A DNA stretch of 64,000 nucleotides from Beijerinckiaceae bacterium (lineage in GTDB: Bacteria > Pseudomonadota > Alphaproteobacteria > Rhizobiales > Beijerinckiaceae). The notes beneath the pieces were generated by a model. That model did no database searches, had not been told where the DNA came from, and saw only the letters and a list, made by a program, of their open reading frames with translations. Below, one piece after another: positions 42,344 through 51,300 of this stretch. The DNA is taken from NCBI GenBank assembly GCA_947453205.1, contig CANGFT010000013.1, positions 16,425-80,424 on the forward strand. The letters are read 5' to 3'. How positions within the stretch are numbered: the stretch's first letter is position 1; every line of letters begins with the position of its first letter. A program made the position numbers and the translations under genes.

Positions 42344-43963
42344 TCAGGCCGCGCCGCGCAGGCGATCGACGAGGGAGAGGGCATCGGCGGGCGCATGGTC
42401 GCCGCGCCAGGCGACATGGCCATCGGGGCGCACCAGCACAAAGTCACGCTGATAAAGCGACCGCACAGCAGGATCGGCAAGCCTTTCCACGCGCAGGGGC
42501 GCCTTGCGGGCGTCGAAAGCGGCCTGCATCTGCGCGCAGACGTCCTCATCCCGTTTGAAGGCGACAAGCGTGAAGCCATCGCCGAACAGATCGAGCGTCG
42601 ACGTCTCCTGCGAGAGCCAGGCGTGCGGCGCGCGAACGCCTGGATAGGTCGAGGGGATATATTCGCTGATGCTTTCGGGCGGGGCTGGCTCATCGGTCGC
42701 CGCACAGATCGGCGAGCCCGCATAGCTGTAGCCAAGGGCGAGCCCATTGGTGACGAATTTCTGCTTGAGGCCGGCCGCGATGCGCTCGCCCATCTCCTTG
42801 CGCGCCTGCGCGCCTGCGGGGCTGTCGTCCACGATTTCCGCAGGCGGCTTCTGGCCGCGGTCATTTTTATTCATGCGCTCGGCATGGGCGACGTTGCGCG
42901 TCGCGATGGGACGACGCTCCGCGTCGTAGGAGGCGAGCAGGCCTGCGCCGCCCCAGCCCTGCAGAACCGCGGCGAGCTTCCAGCCGATATTGGTGGCGTC
43001 GCCAAGGCCGGTGTTGAGGCCAAGGCCGGAGGCGGGATGATTGAGATGCGCGGCGTCGCCCGCGAAGAAGACGCGGCCCACCTGATATGAGTCAGCCACC
43101 ACATTGCGCGCGGTCCAGCGGCCGACGGAAATGACTTCGAAGGGCGCCGCATCGCCCGCGATCTCGCGAAACAGTTTGGGAACGTCGATGGCGTCGGGAT
43201 TGTCGTAGAAGTCCTTGCCGCGCAGGCCGAAGCGATAGAGCTCGCGGCCATCCAGCGACACAAGATTGCGCCAGATGCCGCCGGGACCAACGAAGTTGAT
43301 GAGCGCCGCCTTGCCCTTGTCGTGATGATCCCAGAGGTTGGGCGCGCGGATATAGGCGCTGATGTGATAGGTCATGCCCTCGCCGCCGCTGAGCCCTATG
43401 CCCAGCGCACGCCGGATCGGCGTGTGGGCGCCGGTGCAATCGACGACATATTGCGCCTCGATGACATGGCGCTCTTCGCTCGCAAGATCCGTTGCGGTGA
43501 CACGCACGACATCATCGCTCTGCTCCAGCCCTTCAAAACGCCAGCCAAAGCGAAGATCGACGCAATCGAAGGCCCGCGCCGCCGCGCAAAGGATCGGATC
43601 GGTCCAGATCTGGTTGCAGCGTTGCGCGCTTTCGGGACTGACGGAGGTGGCGCGCGAGCCGCCGTGGTCGGGACGCTCGACCCTTGCGATCTCAAAGCCA
43701 TTGAGCGCGGTGCAGTAAAGCGCGGTATGCGGAAAGTCCGGCGGGGCGGAGGCCGCGCGAATGGCGTCGCCGAGGCCCCAGCGACGCATGAACTCCATGG
43801 AGCGCGCATTGAGCGCCGTCGCGCGGGGATGTTCGGCGGGACGAACGCTCTGCTCCAGCACGAGGCAGGGAATGTTGCGCGAGCCAAGCTCGATCGCGAT
43901 GGCGAGGCCGACGGAGCCGCCGCCTGCGATGAGAACTGGCGTCTGGATGACAGGGTTCTGCAT
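42344..43963 (-). CDS. FAD-dependent aromatic hydroxylase (MhpA/TfdB family)
   Basis: Class A flavoprotein monooxygenase, 539 residues. The FAD-binding GGGSVGLAIAIELGSRN is at residues 14-30, the DG-type motif VVDCTGAHTPIRRALGI near 187, and GD motif FFAGDAAHLNHPASGLGLN near 303. A C-terminal thioredoxin-like domain of about 150 residues follows, as in phenol and 3-(3-hydroxyphenyl)propionate hydroxylases. It should hydroxylate a phenolic or aromatic acid using NAD(P)H and oxygen. The gene lies between a Bug receptor gene and an ACMSD-family gene, with a gentisate dioxygenase-like gene upstream, so it may make a dihydroxylated ring for cleavage. Confidence 0.9.
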   Translation of the reverse strand: MQNPVIQTPVLIAGGGSVGLAIAIELGSRNIPCLVLEQSVRPAEHPRATALNARSMEFMRRWGLGDAIRAASAPPDFPHTALYCTALNGFEIARVERPDHGGSRATSVSPESAQRCNQIWTDPILCAAARAFDCVDLRFGWRFEGLEQSDDVVRVTATDLASEERHVIEAQYVVDCTGAHTPIRRALGIGLSGGEGMTYHISAYIRAPNLWDHHDKGKAALINFVGPGGIWRNLVSLDGRELYRFGLRGKDFYDNPDAIDVPKLFREIAGDAAPFEVISVGRWTARNVVADSYQVGRVFFAGDAAHLNHPASGLGLNTGLGDATNIGWKLAAVLQGWGGAGLLASYDAERRPIATRNVAHAERMNKNDRGQKPPAEIVDDSPAGAQARKEMGERIAAGLKQKFVTNGLALGYSYAGSPICAATDEPAPPESISEYIPSTYPGVRAPHAWLSQETSTLDLFGDGFTLVAFKRDEDVCAQMQAAFDARKAPLRVERLADPAVRSLYQRDFVLVRPDGHVAWRGDHAPADALSLVDRLRGAA

Positions 43964-44004
43964 AAGTTTCTTTGATCCTGCTTGGGCCGGCCGTAACTTT
44001 GGCC

Positions 44005-45060
44005 TCAGGGCATGGCGCCGGGTTCGCGGCCGTATGCGGAGCGCACCTTCTCCGCGACAGCCTCCGGCGCATCGACGATGCTGTTGACGAGTTCGGCCAG
44101 CCGCGCTCCGCTCATGTAGCGAATGTCGAGATTGGTCTGCTGGGCCTCCCTGAGGAACTCAGGATCAGCAAGCGTGTCATCAAAGGCTTTGCGCATGGCG
44201 GCGACGCGATCAGCAGGCGTGTCCGGCGGCATGAAGAAAGGGCGGCCGAGCCCGACCGATGCGGACAGAAGCATCAGCGCGTCGCGCTGCTCGTTAGTCT
44301 TGGCGAGCTCGTGCATCAAAGGCACGTCGGGCAGCGCCTCTTCACGCTTTAGGCCCGTCTGGAAAAGCACATTCACCTTCTTATCCCGCAGCCAGTCGGG
44401 ATGTTCGAGCTGCACGGCGGAAAGACTGAAGCCAGCGCGCGCGCTGACCTCGCCGCGCTCCATGCCAAGATCGGCTTCGCCGCTGGTGCCATAGCCCGCC
44501 ACGATCTTGAACTTCGCGCCGAACAGCACATTCATGACATTGGCGTAAAGAAAGCCGTTGGAGCTCACGCCGGTCGCGCCCGCGATGACCTCGCGGGTCA
44601 TCACATCCTCGATGGTCTTGGCGCCAGAGGTGTGCCAGGCCATGGTCAGGAGATTGCTGAGGCCCGCCGAGCCGACCCAGTTGAACTTGCGCACGTCGAA
44701 CCGCACCGAAGGGCCAGTGACCAACTGCTCCAGGGGAACGCCATTGTTGACGACCCCGAGATAGGTTCCATCCTTCGGCGCCTGCGTGAACATGAACTGG
44801 GTGGCGCGCATATGGCCGCCGCCGGGCATGTTGCGCACCACCATAGAGGGGGTGCCCGGAATGAAGCGCGGCATATGTTTGGCGAGCATGCGCGCTGTAG
44901 AATCGAAGATGCTGCCCGGCCCCGTGCTGACGATGATGTTGACGGTCTTGCCGGCGTAGAAATCCTGAATGGCCTCGGCGAAGGCGGAGCTGAGAGGCGC
45001 AAGAGCCAGAGAAGCCGCCAGCGCGCTGCGCGCCACCAGGCCACGACGAGAAACGGTCAT
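44005..45060 (-). CDS. Periplasmic receptor, tripartite tricarboxylate transporter type
   Basis: Periplasmic binding protein, 351 residues, with a signal peptide (SRRGLVARSALAASLALAP) ending at AFAE. The mature part AIQDFYAGKTVNIIVSTGPG then MVVRNMPGGGHMRATQFM belongs to the divergent Bug/TctC branch found beside aromatic catabolic genes. The ATG at 45060 overlaps the gentisate dioxygenase-like stop by one base (TGATG), so translation is coupled to that gene. It probably delivers the aromatic acid handled by this operon. Membrane subunits are not in the window. Confidence 0.86.
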   Translation of the reverse strand: MTVSRRGLVARSALAASLALAPLSSAFAEAIQDFYAGKTVNIIVSTGPGSIFDSTARMLAKHMPRFIPGTPSMVVRNMPGGGHMRATQFMFTQAPKDGTYLGVVNNGVPLEQLVTGPSVRFDVRKFNWVGSAGLSNLLTMAWHTSGAKTIEDVMTREVIAGATGVSSNGFLYANVMNVLFGAKFKIVAGYGTSGEADLGMERGEVSARAGFSLSAVQLEHPDWLRDKKVNVLFQTGLKREEALPDVPLMHELAKTNEQRDALMLLSASVGLGRPFFMPPDTPADRVAAMRKAFDDTLADPEFLREAQQTNLDIRYMSGARLAELVNSIVDAPEAVAEKVRSAYGREPGAMP

Positions 45061-46112
45061 CACACTCCCCCCGGCGTTCCCGCCTTCATATTCACGGGTT
45101 CTTCAACCAGCAGATCGAGCCGCCGCAGAACCTCGCGGTCGCTGACCAGAAACAGCGTCGCCTCATCGGACAGACATTCATGGGTCACCCCATTATGGCC
45201 AGGCATGGTGAAGACGTCATGGGTGGTCCAGTCGAATGTCTGCTCCCCCACGCACGACCGCCCATGTCCCGAGACCACGAAACAGGCGGCGTTGGCGTTG
45301 CTGCGCAGGGCCGCGGTCAGCTCGCCCTTCCTGATGCGCATCAGGCGACAATCCATCAACGGCATGGCGGGCGCGCCGGTCAGCGGATTGATGATGCGGA
45401 TGCTGCGCGACCCGTCGCCATGGGCCGGCGCCGCCGTCAGGGCCGCTTCCCATGCCGCCTTGGGAAACCGGAAGAGCGGCGAGTAAAGGGTCTGCGATCC
45501 CTCAAGCACGGGCGCGAGACCAGCGCCTGCGAAGGCGGAATCGGCGATGGTGGGGGGCACATCCTTCACCGGGCCGGGCTCGAAGACCTGCGTGCCCAGA
45601 TATTGATGCAGGGGCACGTCCAGCACGTCGAGCCAGACCAGCACGCCCTCGCCGCGATGGGCATGTTCATGCCACGAACCGCCGGGGGTGATGACGAGAT
45701 CGCCCGGCGACATCAGACATTCCTTGCCATCGACCGTGGTGACGCCGCCGGAGCCCTCGACGACGAAGCGCAGGGCGTTGGCGGTATGGCGATGGGGACG
45801 CGCCGTCTCCCCGGCGACCAGCACCTGAAAGTTGGCGTTGATGTTGGTGGCGGTGTTGCGCCCGCCCCTGGCGTCTGGATTGTTGAGGGCGAGCACACGG
45901 CGCTCGGCGTTCTCGGTCGTGGTGACGGCCACCGCGTCGTCGATCAGCGGGCGAATGTCGCTCCAGCGCCAGTGACGCCCGCGCGGCGCCCCCTGCGCCA
46001 CGCGATGGACCGCCGTCTCCCAGAGCGGCGTGACGCTGGCCTCGCTCCAGGAGCGCCTGATCGCCTCCATGCGCTCCGCGCTGAGGCCATTGTGATTTTC
46101 GCCCTGACTCAT
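45060..46112 (-). CDS. Gentisate 1,2-dioxygenase-like bicupin
   Basis: Bicupin ring-cleavage dioxygenase, 350 residues. The N-terminal cupin has RPHRHTANALRFVVEGSGG near residue 104, with the two iron His of HRH, and the third His in TPGGSWHEHAHRG near 143. The C-terminal cupin around 270-330 (FVVSGHGRSCVG, FTMPGHNGVTHECL) keeps only part of the ligands, as in known gentisate and salicylate dioxygenases. It would open gentisate or a related 2-hydroxybenzoate to a maleyl-type product. No maleylpyruvate isomerase or fumarylpyruvate hydrolase gene is adjacent. The start ATG lies 30 bases after the upstream monooxygenase gene. Confidence 0.87.
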   Translation of the reverse strand: MSQGENHNGLSAERMEAIRRSWSEASVTPLWETAVHRVAQGAPRGRHWRWSDIRPLIDDAVAVTTTENAERRVLALNNPDARGGRNTATNINANFQVLVAGETARPHRHTANALRFVVEGSGGVTTVDGKECLMSPGDLVITPGGSWHEHAHRGEGVLVWLDVLDVPLHQYLGTQVFEPGPVKDVPPTIADSAFAGAGLAPVLEGSQTLYSPLFRFPKAAWEAALTAAPAHGDGSRSIRIINPLTGAPAMPLMDCRLMRIRKGELTAALRSNANAACFVVSGHGRSCVGEQTFDWTTHDVFTMPGHNGVTHECLSDEATLFLVSDREVLRRLDLLVEEPVNMKAGTPGGV

Positions 46113-46142
46113 GTCTCCCCCGAGGCGGCGAACCTAGCGCCC

Positions 46143-47357
46143 TCAGATGCGCGGGTCCATAGCCCTGAAGCCGAGCCGAACGGCGCCATAGTTGAGCGCC
46201 TGCACGTCCCAGACAAGGGCGATGTGCTGCGCGACCGCATGGACGTCCCGCCAGGCGCGTTGCAGGGGATGGGTGCGTTCGAGCCCGCGCCCGCCCGACA
46301 GGGGCAGCAGACGCTCGACCGCCTGCACGGCGAGCTTGGCCGCATAGCCGGTGTTGAGGCGGTATTTCACGCGCTGCTCATAGGAGGGGAGCTCGCGCGC
46401 CCGGGCGCCGGCGAGGATCCTGGCGCGGTCGACCGCCAGGACCGCCTTGGCCGCCTCAATCTCGGCGGTGGCTTCGGCGACGCGCATCTGCACGCTCTGT
46501 TGCTGGGCGAGGGCCACCTGCCCCGCCGAGCGCCGGTCGACCAGCTCCTCGAGCACGATGTCGAGCGCCCCCTCGGCGCCGCCGACCGCCGCGCCCACGA
46601 GACTATGGGCGAAGGGGGCGAAGAGCGGCATGTTGTAGAGGTCTCCGTCGTGGTGATCGGCCCCCGGGCTCATGGCCTCGCGGGTCGTCATGACGTCCAG
46701 CAGGCGATGATCGGGCACGAAAGCGCCGTCCACCAGCACATCGTTGCTGCCCGAGCCCGTCAGACCCACGACGTTCCAGGTGTCCTCCACCGCATATTGA
46801 TCGCGCAGCAGCAGGGCGAAATATTGCTTCGGCGGCTGGCCCTCCTGCGGCGCCATGAGAAGAAGGATGCAGGCCTGGCAATGGTCGACATTGCTGGAGA
46901 ACCGCCAGCGCCCGCTGACCCTGTAGCCGCCCTCGACCCGCTCCAGCCGCACCTCGGCTGGCAGGAAGGAGCTCGCCACCGTGCCATCGGGCGTCGCGGA
47001 CCACAGATCCTCCTGAGCCTGCGCGGGGAACATGCCGAGGATCCAGGAATGGCAGGCGGTGACGCTATAGGCCCAGGCGCTGGAGACGCAGTGGCGGGCG
47101 ATCTCCGCCGCAATCAGCGTATGGGCGCCATAGTCCAACTCATAACCGCCGTACTGGCGGGGCTGCAACGCTTTGTAGATCCCGGCCTTGCGGAAGTCGG
47201 CCTCCGTCTCGTCGGGTATGCGGCGCAGGCTCTCGGTCTGGGCGGCGCGGGCCCGCAAGAGGGGCCCAAGACCGCGCGCGCGGGCGACAAGCGTCTCCTC
47301 GGTCGCGCAGGACCGGTCGTGATCGAGACCCGCGTGAAGAATCTCCGCTGCCGACAT
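46143..47357 (-). CDS. Two-component flavin monooxygenase, oxygenase subunit (acyl-CoA dehydrogenase fold)
   Basis: Protein of acyl-CoA dehydrogenase fold, 404 residues, of the HsaA / p-hydroxyphenylacetate hydroxylase C2 type that uses free reduced flavin to hydroxylate phenols. Marks are RRIPDETEADFRKAGIYKAL near residue 45, SSAWAYSVTACHSWILGMFP near 92, YRVSGRWRFSSNVDHCQACI near 148, and GLTGSGSNDVLVDGAFVPDH near 200. It lacks the TEG-type catalytic Glu of true acyl-CoA dehydrogenases. The ATG at 47357 has GGGAGG upstream. No flavin reductase gene is adjacent. Co-directional with the dioxygenase gene 30 bases downstream, it probably supplies a hydroxylated ring. Confidence 0.85.
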   Translation of the reverse strand: MSAAEILHAGLDHDRSCATEETLVARARGLGPLLRARAAQTESLRRIPDETEADFRKAGIYKALQPRQYGGYELDYGAHTLIAAEIARHCVSSAWAYSVTACHSWILGMFPAQAQEDLWSATPDGTVASSFLPAEVRLERVEGGYRVSGRWRFSSNVDHCQACILLLMAPQEGQPPKQYFALLLRDQYAVEDTWNVVGLTGSGSNDVLVDGAFVPDHRLLDVMTTREAMSPGADHHDGDLYNMPLFAPFAHSLVGAAVGGAEGALDIVLEELVDRRSAGQVALAQQQSVQMRVAEATAEIEAAKAVLAVDRARILAGARARELPSYEQRVKYRLNTGYAAKLAVQAVERLLPLSGGRGLERTHPLQRAWRDVHAVAQHIALVWDVQALNYGAVRLGFRAMDPRI

Positions 47358-47420
47358 GACTGCCTCCCTCAATGGCGCTGCGGAAAACCTACCTGCAATC
47401 GCTCCACCCGACAACCCGAT

Positions 47421-48173
47421 TCAAACAAGCGTATGACTGCCCGGCGAAAGCCCCACGGCCCCGAGGAAAACCGCGCGCAGATGGGGGGTCAATGCCGCGA
47501 CCCGGTCGGGTGTGTAGCCCTCCCAGTCCAACGAGCGCCAGAGCACCCGCTCATTGGCCACGAAACCCAGCATGAGGCTCGCGACCCCATGGACACGCAC
47601 GGACAGCTCCAGAGGCGTCAGATCCGGCCCCAGGACCGCGCTGACAAGCGCCCCGACCGCATCGTAGAGGCGGCGATAGAAACCCTCGTAAATCAGTGGG
47701 AAAGCTGGCGTCGGCGAGACAAGCTCCATCGCCAGCACCGGCAGGCGGCGCTGCACGTCGGGATTGGCCAGCACGAGCTGCGCCCAGCGGCCGATGAACC
47801 CCTCCGCAGCCGCCTGAAGCGCCGCCCTGCCGCCCTGCGCCTCGGCGACAGCCCCCAGCAGTCCCGCAATCGGCGCCCCGATCAATCCCCCGATGTCCGC
47901 CATGAGGGACTCAACCGTTCTGCGGTAGAGCTCTTCCTTGCCCCCGAAATGGTAGGTGATGGCTCCAAGGTTCACCTTTGCCGCGAGGGTCAGCTGCCGC
48001 ACCGTCACGCCCCGGTAGCCGTACTGGCCGAATAAATCCGTCGCGACGTCCATGATGAAGTCACGGGTGGCCACCCCGCCCGCAGTCTCCTTGCGCGGGC
48101 TCGCACGGCCTCCCTGCGACGCCCCCGCCGCAGGGGCCTTCGGGGGGGAATGTATCGCATCAGTTTCGGCCAT
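47421..48173 (-). CDS. TetR-family transcriptional regulator
   Basis: Repressor-type regulator, 250 residues. A low-complexity Ala/Gly/Pro tail of about 35 residues precedes the DNA-binding domain (RDFIMDVATDLFGQYGYRGV, then VTVRQLTLAAKVNLGAITYHF). The ligand domain resembles the CerR/DUF1956 type. The ATG at 48173 has GAGG before it; the frame to 48266 is less likely. It is the first gene of the minus-strand aromatic operon, 63 bases ahead of the monooxygenase gene, and is divergent from the giant secreted-protein gene. It most likely controls the aromatic operon. Confidence 0.86.
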   Translation of the reverse strand: MAETDAIHSPPKAPAAGASQGGRASPRKETAGGVATRDFIMDVATDLFGQYGYRGVTVRQLTLAAKVNLGAITYHFGGKEELYRRTVESLMADIGGLIGAPIAGLLGAVAEAQGGRAALQAAAEGFIGRWAQLVLANPDVQRRLPVLAMELVSPTPAFPLIYEGFYRRLYDAVGALVSAVLGPDLTPLELSVRVHGVASLMLGFVANERVLWRSLDWEGYTPDRVAALTPHLRAVFLGAVGLSPGSHTLV

Positions 48174-48259
48174 GGGATCCTCGCCCCGCAAACTACCGCC
48201 TGCGCCCGCCGGGTCAACTGAACCGCATGCAGGGGATGCGGAACCCTGACGATTCCTTA

Positions 48260-48288
48260 TTGTCAAGATTCTGTTTAAATGCTATGAT
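48260..48288 (+). promoter_or_regulatory. Sigma-70-type promoter of the giant RTX gene
   Basis: TTGTCA at 48260-48265 and TATGAT at 48283-48288 are separated by exactly 17 bases, close to consensus in both boxes. Transcription would begin near 48295 and leave an untranslated leader of about 100 bases before the ATG at 48394. This A/T-rich patch stands out from the surrounding sequence. Confidence 0.65.
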
Positions 48289-48393
48289 CTGCAATATTAA
48301 CCCGAATGGGTCCGATCACTGCGAGCGGGCCGCGCCGTTCACGAAAACTGTTGACTGAACCTCATTTGAAACACTCGCCGCGACGAGGGCGCC

Positions 48394-51300
48394 ATGGCCA
48401 ACATCACCAGAAGCTTCAACCTCTACATCGACGCCATCGCCGGCTCCAGCGCCACTGAAAAAAAAAGTTGGACCTTCGGCTTCGCCCAAACGCCCGATCA
48501 AATCGGCATGGAAAAACACCCTCAGGACTTTGTGGCCTTGAGCGAAGACCGAAAGGCTATGTTCCGAGAAGCGATCGCCCAGTACGCGGCTGTCTGCAAT
48601 CTCACCTTCACTGAAGTTCCCGCCACCGCCCAGCCCGACCTTTTGATGGCCTACGACCTCTCGGGCACGTGGAGCGGATTGACTTCGGGAGGGGATTTTG
48701 GATCCAACATCTTTTTCAACACCGGGGATCTCATACCAAGACCCGGCACGTTCGGATTTCACAACTATCTTCATGAGATCGGCCACGCCATGGGCCTGCG
48801 CCACCCTGCCGATGTCGCCGCAGGCGTCAAGGGAATGATCCCTGCCGATCATCGCGGCATGAACTACTCAACGCTTTACAGCAGCACCAGTGTTGTGGGG
48901 GGAGACACCTATCCCGGTCAAATCCTTCAGTACCTGGGCATAGATGACGTCCGCGCCATTCAATACCGTTATGGGGCCAACTACACGACGAACAACGCCA
49001 ACACCGTTTACACTTGGGACGAAACGACGGGCGCGCAATATGTCAGGGAGGGAAACGGCGACGCGATCAAACAAAACACTCCAGCGACAGCCGTCACTTT
49101 CACAATCGTCTGGGATGGCGGAGGCATAGACACCTATGACCTCTCCAATTTCTCCAAGAGCCAAAAGATCGACCTTCGCCCGGGCAAATGGAGCACCATT
49201 TCGCCTGACCTGCTTCCGGTCCCATGGGACCCGGTCAAGGCGATCGTGCCTGGAAACGTCGGCAACGCCTACCTCGCCTATGATGCGGACACAGGGCTCG
49301 CGGACCCCCGATCGCTGATCGAAAACGTGAACGCTGGCTCAGGAAACGATACGGTCATCGGAAATCAAGCGGACAACCAGCTCAACGGGAATAATGGGAA
49401 CGACGCCCTATATGGCCTGAGCGGAAACGACACGCTGAACGGCGGCGCGGGTGACGACACGCTCGATGGCGGAGAGGGAAATGATACGCTGATCGGCGGC
49501 GAGGGAAACGACACCTACTATCTAGACGCGACCAATGACCTGATCATCGAAACATCGACTGGCGGCGTGGATACGATCATTTCATCCTTCGCCCAATCGC
49601 TGCGCAACCCCGCCTATGCGAATGTCGAAAACCTCACGCTGACGGGGACGCAAATCCTCGTTGAAGGCAATGATCTGAACAATGTCCTGACGGGCAACGC
49701 GCAGAACAATCTTCTGAAGGGCTATGCCGGCGACGACCGGCTCAACGGCGCCGAGGGTGACGACAGTCTCGAGGGGGGGGAGGGAAACGACACGCTGGAT
49801 GGCGGGGCGGGCGCCGACCTGTTGCGCGGCGGCGTCGGCGACGACGTCTACCTCTTCGGCTTCGGCTCTGGATATGACACGATCATTCAAGGGGATGGCG
49901 GCGCCGACAGGATCATGCTGGCCGCAGACGTGGCGCCATGGGACATCGTCTGGACCCGCGACGGCGACAATATGGTCGGCGCCCTGAGGGGCGGCGCCGA
50001 CCAGATCACGATCCGCGACTGGTACAAATCATCCGCCAACACGCTGACGATCGTCCGAAGCGATGGCTCGCCCCTGCCAATGCCCATAATGCAATACGGC
50101 ACGTCAGGCGCAGATACGATCACTGGAACCCCTCAAAATGACCGCCTCCTCGGACTGGCCGGCGATGACAAGCTCACCGGTGGCGCAGGCGACGACATAT
50201 TGGATGGAGGAGCGGGCGCCGACACATTGGCAGGCGGCATCGGCGATGACGTCTATTTCGTCGACAATCCCGGAGATGTGATCCTTGAAAATGCTGGCGA
50301 GGGCGTGGACACCGTGATCGCCAGCATCGATTACACGCTCACCGGCGCCAATATCGAGAACCTCACGCTCACCGGAACATCAGCCTTAAACGCCAATGGA
50401 AATGCGAACGCCAACATCATCACAGGCAATGACAGCGCCAACATCATAGATGGACTAGGCGGCGCCGACACGTTGCGCGGCGGCAAGGGAGACGACACCT
50501 ATTATGTCGACAATCTCCAGGACGTCATCGTTGAAAATGCAAACGAGGGAAAAGACCTCGTCATCGCCTCCGTCAGCGGCTTCACGCTCGCCGCCAATGT
50601 CGAAAATATCGCCTTGTCTCCCCAACTCACGACATCAGGGAGCGTCGCCAACGGCAATGAGGACGCAAATTCGGTCAAGGGAAATGATTACGCCAACACA
50701 CTGAATGGCAATGGAGGGAATGACACGCTCGAAGGCGGCGATGGAAAAGATACGCTGTTTGGCGGCCTGGGAGCGGACCTGCTGCTTGGAGGCGCCGGGG
50801 ACGATTCCCTTCAGGGAGGAGATGGCGACGACACGCTGGATGGCGGCCCAGGAAATGACTTCATGGGAGGCAATGGCGGGGTCAACACCTATTATTTCGG
50901 CAAGGGCGATGGAATAGACACGATCAGCAGTTGGGGCGCGACTGCGGACAAGCTGATCTTCAAGAGCAACATCACCCTTCAGGACATCACCTGGAGCAGA
51001 GCCACCCCGACCACGACCGATCTGACGATCAATATATCAGATGGGTCAAAAATCATCTGGTGGAGTTGGTTCAGCGGCAGGCCAGTCACGATCTGTCTGA
51101 GTGACGGCACAATTCTCAAGCCGTTCATCACCATAAATGGGACAAGCGGCGACGATGCGCTGAACGGAACCAGCAGCTGGGACACTCTTGATGGCGGCGC
51201 TGGCGCCGACACGATGACCGGGGGCGACGGGAACGACGTCTATTACGTCGACGACGCCAACGACAGCGTTGTAGAAGCCTTGAACGCCGGGATGGACACC

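Noticed and set aside
45180..48035. A 951-codon open frame on the plus strand
   Set aside because: Antisense to the gentisate dioxygenase-like, monooxygenase and tetR genes. It has the low-complexity make-up of a shadow frame.
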